A stretch of DNA of 50,657 bases from Chromatiales bacterium (GTDB lineage: Bacteria > Pseudomonadota > Gammaproteobacteria > UBA6429 > Thiohalophilaceae): positions 1 to 50,657 of the forward strand of contig JALSSV010000059.1 of assembly GCA_026984045.1 (NCBI GenBank), read 5' to 3'. This document shows positions 25,801-31,665 of this stretch, piece by piece (the first letter of the stretch is position 1; every line of letters begins with the position of its first letter). The notes beneath the pieces are model-generated. The model did not search any database and was not told the DNA's origin. It worked only from the letters and a program-made list of their open reading frames with translations. The position numbers and the translations under genes were made by a program.

Positions 25801-27053
25801 ATCTGCCGGGTCGGGGCGTGCGGGCGCTGCGCAGCGGCGTGGCCAGGGTGGTGCAGTGGTGGCGCAGCGAATCGCGTTTCCGCACGCGTGATGGCCAGTC
25901 CCACCGGATCTTCATCCGTCGTGCTGGCGGGCGTGCACGATTGATGATCGCATCCCATGAACAGGGTTACAGCGACTTCCTCCGGCGGCTGGAGGTGCCG
26001 GCCGACAAGCGCGAGGCGAAAAGACGTGCTCAGGCCACCGCAGCCCGGTTGGAGAGGGCCATGGCCGAGGCTGAGGCGCAGAACACCGCGGACGGTGACG
26101 CGGCCAACGGCGCCGCCATTGCCGCCCTCATGGAAGATCTGGCCGGGCAGACCGTGCCGCTGATGCAGACCACCGCCCCGGCGTCCTCCGCCCCCGATTA
26201 TGGTTCCCTGCATGAAGGCTTCGGCAGCTGGGCGAAGCGCGATCGCATCACGAATGCAACAGGCGCCGCGTCTCTGCCGGGGGGATCCGCGCCGAGTGAA
26301 AGCAATGAACACTGGGAGGCGCTGAGGCGGAGAAAGAGAGGCAATTACTACGTTCGCGGGCACCTGCTGAACGAAAAACTCGGCGGCCCCGGTGAAATGC
26401 GCAATCTCACTCCCCTCACGCGAAGCGCCAACACGCGGCATTGGACCCGGTTCGAATCGGAACTGCAACGGGCCATCGGTATCGGAAGTCCTTCGGCAAT
26501 CACCCGCCAGCGGCAGATCCTCAATTTCATCGTCACGGCCAACTACGGCCGCCGCGGGCGGGATGCCCTGGCCGACTCGCTCGAGGCCGAACGAGATGAA
26601 CGCGGGATAATCATCGCGCGGATCATCCGCGCGGAGAAGTTCGTGCCCCGTTCACTGAGTTGCTCGGCCCGGATTCGCCCGGCACCCCAGGAAGGGGGCG
26701 GCGACCGCCTGTTGCAGGTGACCATCGAAAACCGTGACGCGGCCGGGCGTGATATCGAGGCAGCGCGGCCGGAAACGTATCTCGATGCAACTCCCCCGCA
26801 GCCCGTTTATGTCAATGAGATGGGGGAGGCCGAATTCGCCGCCACGTTCGATATCGATGCAAGAGAGGCACGGCAGGTACTGGCCCGCAAGGCGGAATTG
26901 CCCGGAGGGCGGTTCACTCGCTGGCAACAGGTGTTCGATGCCGTGCCCGCCGTCTGGCGAAAGAAAGGCGTTGGGAATGGAAACGACCTGCGCCAAACAG
27001 CTCATGGCATGTCGGCGAAGTGGGTGCGGTTGAACAGGCTACGCGGAGGATGA
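22890..27053 (+). CDS. eCIS cargo: large DUF4157 protein with C-terminal DNA/RNA non-specific endonuclease and HhH
   Basis: A 1387-residue protein. An EDEAEREADRVAEQV motif (residues 63-77) precedes a DUF4157 domain (about 125-205) with HELTH at 188-192. Residues 210-1050 are almost all amphipathic helix with regularly spaced Trp and Leu and few charged loops. A common pre-toxin segment (HRIFIRRAGGRARLMIASH) and a coiled-coil linker follow. Then comes a nuclease domain with YYVRGHLLNEKLGGPG (R1156-G-H1158), N1172 in RNLTPLT and N1181-H1184, the pattern of the Endonuclea_NS_2 (beta-beta-alpha metal) family. The end, about 1306-1352 (VYVN, then GRFTRWQQVFDAVP), resembles a ComEA-type helix-hairpin-helix, hinting at DNA as target. 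Start is GTG directly after the previous stop; ATG at 22902 is an alternative. Confidence 0.82.
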   Translation: MATAMPVFAQPQPKTAVTAGRRPVTRGPAGTRRAGRLTEGRQQVQAVLGSLGVQAALKISRPEDEAEREADRVAEQVLNGPEGVATGRPTIRSVPASANADGATPSTGIGRQVAALEGRGRPLPAALAVRMGRRFGVDFRHVRIHTDGEAAGLAERLQARAFTWQRHIVFARGAWQPDSPGGQRLLAHELTHVIQQRGGSAGERIQRWYVPFLSEAVDAIGELVDRAGNFIAEQGWKLLRRYAPALVPILKKGPINWLREKLAGAFDGIVGTLRRLNPLSILRSLYQIFDGLFTRAGRIVRALLSGDCEPLFRALGELRAFVTEVAGEAWDKLRQGLAPIGEFFQRIYNGYLVPAGQWLKDTAGDLWQSIKDWGRRLWDWLKPLRERIAAAWNWIRDKLFGSDEKQGESRSEGGLVNWVLRKAGEAWDWIKRQTRPIWQPVAGLIEKVGKLLPPAFVRQMGEAFQSLSQRLQETSSRLDGGRGVAANRQALAGALPTLEDILLALRAVLVRSRGWLQEKVSSVSGGLRTILSRLRRSTLLSALAGLLDWFDAAAETLGNWASTAVGGLFDTLVRGFDHLVPFVRRIRRTVERLIEVAKDLFRLPVLVAKRLWRMIPACIREPIERFVREQILARIPLFGFLQRVPELWERVKAFALRLLRQVFVDGDLRGAAWTFFSTMLRLIGLPPELVVSVVAKALGVFGTILRHPLAFLRNVFGAVSAGFRGFFERFGTHMLAGMRDWLFRQVSDAGIEPPAAFTPGEIFAFVLRVLGITVERILKRLERRIGPRRMARLRGMVDRAIGVWAWVRTIFTEGPAALWETLKRRLTGLWDGIVSGIIAWIRNRVILRISARFAASLASGGVMAVVYAIVAIYDAVRTIVEYAREILQMVDRVLDGVADIVAGKLTRAAGYLEGALAAALPVAVAFLARLAGLGGLGRKLREMMRNVQRRIDAAIDGLIDRSVRAGRAFLDLPGRGVRALRSGVARVVQWWRSESRFRTRDGQSHRIFIRRAGGRARLMIASHEQGYSDFLRRLEVPADKREAKRRAQATAARLERAMAEAEAQNTADGDAANGAAIAALMEDLAGQTVPLMQTTAPASSAPDYGSLHEGFGSWAKRDRITNATGAASLPGGSAPSESNEHWEALRRRKRGNYYVRGHLLNEKLGGPGEMRNLTPLTRSANTRHWTRFESELQRAIGIGSPSAITRQRQILNFIVTANYGRRGRDALADSLEAERDERGIIIARIIRAEKFVPRSLSCSARIRPAPQEGGGDRLLQVTIENRDAAGRDIEAARPETYLDATPPQPVYVNEMGEAEFAATFDIDAREARQVLARKAELPGGRFTRWQQVFDAVPAVWRKKGVGNGNDLRQTAHGMSAKWVRLNRLRGG

Positions 27054-27086
27054 CCGGCCTCTGGATGATGGCTGGGCATCCGGGCG

Positions 27087-29588
27087 TCACATGCGCCTTT
27101 TGGTGCGGGCGGTGGCGGGGGCGGTGAGGGGGTCGTCGGGCCAGGGGTGTTTGGGGTAGCGGCCCTTCATTTCCTTTTTCACCTGGGGATAGGCGTTTTG
27201 CCAGAAGCCGGCCAGATCCTGGGTGACGGCCAGGGGGCGGCGGGCGGGGGAGAGCAGGTGGAGCTGCAGGGGCAGGCGGCCGCCGGCGACGGCGGGGGTG
27301 TCGGTGCAGCCGAACATTTCCTGGAGCTTGACTTCCAGCACCGGCGGCTCGCGGGTGTAGTCGATCCGCAGGCGGGCGCCGGAGGGGACGGCGATCCGCG
27401 CCGGGGCCTTTTCCTACAGTTCCCGGGGCAGGGGCCAGGGGAGCAGGGCGGCGAGGGCGCCGCGCAGATCGAGCCGTTCCAGTTCCTTCAGATTGCGCAC
27501 GTTTTCGAGTTGCGGGCCCAGCCAGTCTTCCAGGGTGGCCAGCAGGCGCTCGTCGGAGAGGTCGGGCCAGCCGGCGTCCGGTTCCAGCCGGCGCAGGTGT
27601 TGCACCCGGGCCTGCCACTGGTGCAGTTCGTCCGTCCAGGGCAGGCGCGCGAGGCCGGCGCGGCGCAGCCAGGCGGCGAGGGCTTCGCGGCGGGCCGCGG
27701 GCGGCACGTCGTCGAGAGGAGCGCGGCGCAGCACGAGGCGGCCCACTCGCCATTGCCGCTCGGCCCGGAAGCGGCCTGCGGCCTCGTCCCATTCGGCCAC
27801 TTCGCGGACGGTCACCCGTGCGGCCAGCGGGCCGTCGAAGAGGGCCGGATCGAGCGGGGCGGCGAGGAAGATCCGATCCGTGCCGCGACCCTGCTGGCGG
27901 CCGGCGTGGGCCACGGCCAGCCATTCGTGGCCGCGCAGGGGATCGTCCTCGCGCAGGGCGGCGGCGCGGCCGCCGGCGAGTTGGTAGGTGCCGCCTTCGG
28001 AGCCGCCGCGGCGGGCGATGCGTTCGGGCCAGGCGGTGGCCACCAGCAGGCCGAGCCAGCGGGGATCCCCGGGTTCGGCCACGGGCTCGAGGGCCTCGCC
28101 CGCGGCCAGGCGCGCCAGCCGCCGGGCCTGTTCGCGCAGGCGCCTTGCCGCTGCCGTGTCGGCGGCGCGCAGCCGCGCCAGGCGGGATTCCAGATCCGCG
28201 CCCTCGAGGCGGAAGGGATCCCGCTCGCCGAGCAGGGCGGCCAGCTCCGCGGCGGGCGTGACGAGGCCGAGACGGCGCCCGGTGAGCAGCAGGTGGGCGA
28301 GGCGGGGGTGCACGGGCAGCCCGGCCATGGCCTCGCCGTGGGCGGTGAGGCGGGGGGCGGGGTTCCCGGCCTGCAAGGCGCCGAGGCGCTCGAGCAGATC
28401 CAGGGCCTGCTGCCAGGCGGCCTGCGGCGGGGGGTCCAGCCAGGCGAGTTCGGCCGGATCGGCCACGCCCCAGTGCAGGACCTGCAGCGCCAGCGGCGCC
28501 AGATCGGCCTGGCGGATCTCGGGTTCGTCGTGGGCCAGCAGTTGCGCCTGCTGATCTTCCGACCAGAGCCGGTAGCACACGCCGGGAGCGAGGCGGCCGG
28601 CGCGACCGGCCCGCTGGGTGGCCGAGGCGCGGGAGACGCGGCGGGTGTCGAGGCGGGTCATGCCGGTGGCCGGGTCGAAGCGCGGCCGGCGGGCCAGCCC
28701 GCCGTCCACCACCACGGTCACGCCTTCGATGGTCAGACTGGTTTCGGCGATGTCGGTGGCCAGCACCAGCTTGCGCCGGCCTGGTGGTGGCGGGGCGATG
28801 GCCCGGCGTTGGGCCTCGGGCGCCAGATCGCCGTACAGCGGCACGAGATCGGTGTCGGGATGGGCTTCGAGCAGGGGCATCACGGCCTCGGCCACGCGCC
28901 GGATCTCGGCCTGTCCCGGCAGGAAGGCGAGGATGCTGCCTTCGGTTTCCGCCATCGCCCGGCGCAGGGCGGCGGCCATGCGCGGCGCGATGTCCTCGCC
29001 GGGGCGCCAGGGCGCGGCGTAGCGGATGTCCACCGGATGGCTGCGGCCCGCGCTGCGCAGCAGCGCGGCGTCGGGCAGGAGGTCGGCGAGGGGCAGGCCG
29101 TCGAGGGTGGCGGACATGATCAGGATCTTCAGCGGCGCCTCCTCGTGAAACAGCTCGCGGGCCTGCAGGGCCAGGGCCAGGCCCAGATCGGCGTCGAGGC
29201 TGCGTTCGTGGAACTCGTCGAAGATCAGAAGGCCCGTGTCGGCCAGGGCGGGATCGGCCTGCAGCAGGCGCACCAGGATCCCTTCGGTGATCACCTCGAT
29301 GCGGGTGGCGTCGCTCACCCGGCTGTCGAGGCGCATGCGCCAGCCCACGGTTTCCCCCGGTTTCTCGCTCCGTTGCGCGGCCATGAAGGTGGCGGCGGCG
29401 CGCGCCGCCAGGCGCCGGGGTTCGAGCATGCGGATCTTGCGCCCGCCCAGCCAGGCGGCGTCGAGCAGGGCGGGCGGGACGCGGGTGGTCTTGCCGGCGC
29501 CCGGCGGGGCTTCGAGGATCACCGTGTCGGTGCGCTCGAAGGCCGCCCGCAGGTCGGGCAGCACGGCATCGATGGGCAGCGCGTTCAT
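27087..29588 (-). pseudogene. hrpB: hrpB, ATP-dependent DExH-box helicase, interrupted by an in-frame amber stop
   Basis: The full frame encodes an 833-residue HrpB-type DExH helicase, normal for the family, but codon 725 is TAG (27414-27416). Upstream, a helicase of 724 residues has APPGAGKTT (P28-T35, Walker A), DEFHERSLDADL, SATL, and the QRAGRAGR motif of superfamily 2. Downstream in the same frame, EKAPARIAVPSGARLRIDY and LQEMFGCTDTPAVAGGR to KGRYPKHPWPDDP supply the family's C-terminal domain. The gene thus lost its last 109 codons to a single stop; no frameshift is needed. It could be a point mutation (for example CAG or GAG to TAG), a sequencing error, or suppressed. Function of the truncated protein is uncertain. 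It overlaps the marC-like gene by 4 bases. Confidence 0.88.
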
Positions 29589-30157
29589 TTCAGCCAGTCA
29601 GACAGCCCCTGCATGATCATGTTCACCGCCACCAGGTTCAGCAGCAGGCCCATGAACTTCTCCATCGCCAGCAGGCCGCGCTCGCCGAGCGCGCGCTTGA
29701 GGCCGCGCCCCGCCAGCAGGATCAGGGCCGTGGCGCCCAGCACCGCAGCCAGGGCGAAGGCGATGCGGGACAGCGGTTGATCCTGGCTGCGCAGCAGCAT
29801 CACGGTGGTCACCGCCGCCGGGCCGGCGATGGAGGGCACGGCAATGGGCACCAGCAGGGGATTCTCCGCATAGCGATCGGTGAAGATGGCCTCGGCCGAC
29901 TGGAAGATCATCTTCAGCGAAATCAGGAACAGGATGATCCCGCCGGAGATCCGCAGGGACGACTGTTCGAGCTGCAGCCAGGCGAAGATCCGCTCGCCCG
30001 CCGCGGCGAACAGCAGCAGGAGGGCGAAGGCGAAGGCCAGCTCCCGCAGCACCGCCAGCCGGTAGGCCCGTGCCGGCAGCCTGCGCAGGATCGCCAGCAC
30101 GAAGGGCAGGTTGCCGAAGGGATCGATGACCAGGAACAGCAGCAGGATGGTTTCCAT
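29585..30157 (-). CDS. MarC-family integral membrane protein
   Basis: A 190-residue multi-pass membrane protein of the MarC/UPF0056 family. It begins METILLLFLVIDPFGNLPFV, the family hallmark, and has about six hydrophobic segments. AVPSIAGPAAVTTVMLL repeats the proline-containing signature in the second half, so the two halves are duplicated. The family's function is unknown; MarC itself was first linked to drug resistance and that link was later withdrawn. It sits upstream of hrpB with an ATGA overlap, so the two are cotranscribed. Slightly shorter than many members (about 200 residues) but apparently complete. Confidence 0.9.
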   Translation of the reverse strand: METILLLFLVIDPFGNLPFVLAILRRLPARAYRLAVLRELAFAFALLLLFAAAGERIFAWLQLEQSSLRISGGIILFLISLKMIFQSAEAIFTDRYAENPLLVPIAVPSIAGPAAVTTVMLLRSQDQPLSRIAFALAAVLGATALILLAGRGLKRALGERGLLAMEKFMGLLLNLVAVNMIMQGLSDWLK

Positions 30158-30215
30158 GGGCGCATGATAGCGCCTGGCCGGCTGTGGAAAAACGCCGTTT
30201 TCTTCAGCCTGTTGG

Positions 30216-30257
30216 GGCCGGGACCGGGATCGACGGCAAGCCTCGTCGTTCCCGGCC
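30216..30257. repeat. Imperfect long hairpin between marC and the AhpD-like gene
   Basis: GGCCGGGA at 30216-30223 pairs with TCCCGGCC at 30250-30257, and inside it CGACG (30231-30235) pairs with CGTCG (30244-30248). It lies just past the stop of the minus-strand AhpD-like gene, so it could be a terminator for it. No T-run follows the stem closely on that strand, so the call is weak. It may also be a degenerate copy of the dispersed intergenic element noted elsewhere in this window. Confidence 0.4.
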
Positions 30258-30259
30258 TG

Positions 30260-30793
30260 TCAGAAATCGTTTTCCACCTGGAAGGCCATGAGCAGGATGT
30301 CGAAACCCACCTGTCTTGCCCCGAGGTTCAGGGCATCGAAGATGTCCTTGTCGTGGTAACCGAGGTCACGCAGGTGTTCGATATCGGCGGCGTTCACGGA
30401 AAGCGGATCCCGCGTGCCCTTGAGCACGAACAGCAACATGTCTCTTTCCCGAACGGTCAAGGGAGTGGTGGCGGGCTCCTCGCGGAACGTGGCGATCTGC
30501 TTCGGTGTCAGGCCGAATTCCCGCATCAGGATCGCGGTGTTGAGGTTGATGCAGTAGTCGCAGTTCATTCGCTGGGATACCAGCAGGCGAATGAAGGTGA
30601 GCAGTTTGGCCGAGAGCGAAGGATGGTGTTGATAGTAGTGGATGCTTCGCCAGTGCTGTTCGAGCGCATCCGGACTGATGCTCATCGCCCGGAAGGCGTT
30701 TGGAATCATGCCGAAGGTTTTCTGGAACGTGTCGTACAGCTCGGCAACCTTGCCCGTGGCCTGGTCAGGCGCAACCTCTGCTAGCCGGGTCAT
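30260..30793 (-). CDS. AhpD-like carboxymuconolactone decarboxylase-family protein
   Basis: A 177-residue AhpD-like protein. The CxxC redox pair is C78-D-Y-C81 in the context SQRMNCDYCINLN. In AhpD the second cysteine is followed four positions later by a catalytic histidine; here that place is N85, so the usual proton relay is missing. N-terminal LYDTFQKTFGMIPNAFRAMS and C-terminal FDALNLGARQVGFDILLMAFQVE are common in CMD-family peroxidase-related proteins. A peroxidase or reductase role is likely but unproven. The gene is divergent from a TetR regulator, with an operator-like palindrome in the 83-base gap, which suggests that the TetR protein controls it. Confidence 0.85.
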   Translation of the reverse strand: MTRLAEVAPDQATGKVAELYDTFQKTFGMIPNAFRAMSISPDALEQHWRSIHYYQHHPSLSAKLLTFIRLLVSQRMNCDYCINLNTAILMREFGLTPKQIATFREEPATTPLTVRERDMLLFVLKGTRDPLSVNAADIEHLRDLGYHDKDIFDALNLGARQVGFDILLMAFQVENDF

Positions 30794-30844
30794 GCGATTC
30801 TCCTGAGGTGATGAAATGGCGTATACAGCTTAGGGTGCGGGATG

Positions 30845-30862
30845 ATATGTTCAAGAACATAT
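30845..30862. promoter_or_regulatory. Near-perfect 18-bp palindrome, likely TetR operator
   Basis: ATATGTTC (30845-30852) and GAACATAT (30855-30862) are perfect 8-base inverted halves around a two-base AA centre. The site lies between the divergent AhpD-like gene and the TetR gene, 15 bases before the TetR start. This is the usual place and size for a TetR-family operator, where the dimer would repress one or both genes. Binding by the adjacent TetR protein is inference from position. Confidence 0.78.
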
Positions 30863-30876
30863 TTTGAGGGGGCCGA

Positions 30877-31464
30877 ATGCCATACACCAGGGAACACAAG
30901 CGAAGAACGCGACAACGCATTCTGGCGAGTGCGTTTGCGCTGTTTTCCCGACGGGGGTTCGACAACGTCTCGATCGATGAACTCATGGAACACGCTGGTC
31001 TGACCCGTGGCGGGTTCTACGCGCATTTCGCAAGCAAGGCGGAAGTGTATGCCGAAGCGATTGGCGCAGCCGTGGCCCACAGCCGGCTCGGGCAGGAGAA
31101 ACCGGCCGAGATGGACGAACGAACCTGGACCAAGGGGTTGCTCGAGGCCTATTTGAGCCGAGAACATGTGGAGGCGGAGAGCGGGATGTGCCCTTTGGCA
31201 TTTCTGGCCACGGATGTGGGCATTCGGAACAGGGAAGTCAGAAGCGCGTATGGGAAGGGTTATGAAAAGCTGCACGCGCAGGTGGTGGAACGGGTGGAGG
31301 CAGGGCCCGACGATGATCCGGAAGAAATCGCCTTCGCCGTGACGGCGATGATGATCGGCTGTGTGGCGATCGGCCGCGCATTGCCGGAAAAAGCGACCGG
31401 GGACAGGTTGTTGGCGGCCTGCCGCAGGCAGGCCTGGAAACTGCTGAATCCGGCGCGGGAATGA
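30877..31464 (+). CDS. TetR-family transcriptional regulator
   Basis: A 195-residue TetR repressor. The N-terminal domain TRQRILASAFALFSRRGFDNVSIDELMEHAGLTRGGFYAHFASKAEVYAEAI is a textbook TetR helix-turn-helix (about residues 12-62). The C-terminal ligand-binding part contains CPLAFLATDVG and AVTAMMIGCVAIGRAL, resembling TetR proteins of the NemR/AcrR group that respond to electrophiles or oxidants. Together with the divergent AhpD-like redox gene this suggests a reactive-compound response, but the ligand is unknown. GAGGGGG lies eight bases before the ATG. Confidence 0.93.
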   Translation: MPYTREHKRRTRQRILASAFALFSRRGFDNVSIDELMEHAGLTRGGFYAHFASKAEVYAEAIGAAVAHSRLGQEKPAEMDERTWTKGLLEAYLSREHVEAESGMCPLAFLATDVGIRNREVRSAYGKGYEKLHAQVVERVEAGPDDDPEEIAFAVTAMMIGCVAIGRALPEKATGDRLLAACRRQAWKLLNPARE

Positions 31465-31501
31465 ACCAATCGTTGCAATAATTCGGGCCGGTTCGGTGGG
31501 C

Positions 31502-31590
31502 ATCCGGGAAAAAGCCATCCCCGGATTCCGCTTCGCTTCATCCGGGCGACGGCCTGGGGCGCTGCATGGATTTCACCTTCGGTGAAATCC
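31502..31590. repeat. REP-like intergenic element with a perfect 10-bp hairpin
   Basis: Two palindromic blocks lie in the convergent gap between the TetR gene and the TPR lipoprotein gene. The first (31502-31547) contains CCGGATTCCGC followed by GCTTCATCCGGG, a dispersed-element core also found near 35829 and 42153. The second is a perfect stem, GGATTTCACC (31568-31577) and GGTGAAATCC (31581-31590), with a three-base TTC loop. No T-run follows, so an intrinsic terminator is unlikely, though such hairpins can slow transcription. Nothing else is seen in this gap. Confidence 0.6.
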
Positions 31591-31665
31591 GCAATGACAC
31601 AAATGGCGATTGTTCGACCGTTCAGGGTCGGATGAGGTCACGGAAGGAAGCGGCAGGTGGGCCGA

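Noticed and set aside
26914-28578. Arg/Pro-rich minus-strand frame over the hrpB 3' part
   Set aside because: It is an alternate frame of hrpB with extreme composition; hrpB itself is supported by motifs on both sides of the amber codon.
27147-29780. Long plus-strand frame opposite hrpB
   Set aside because: Gly/Ala/Gln-rich antisense shadow of the helicase gene, without domains or ribosome-binding context.
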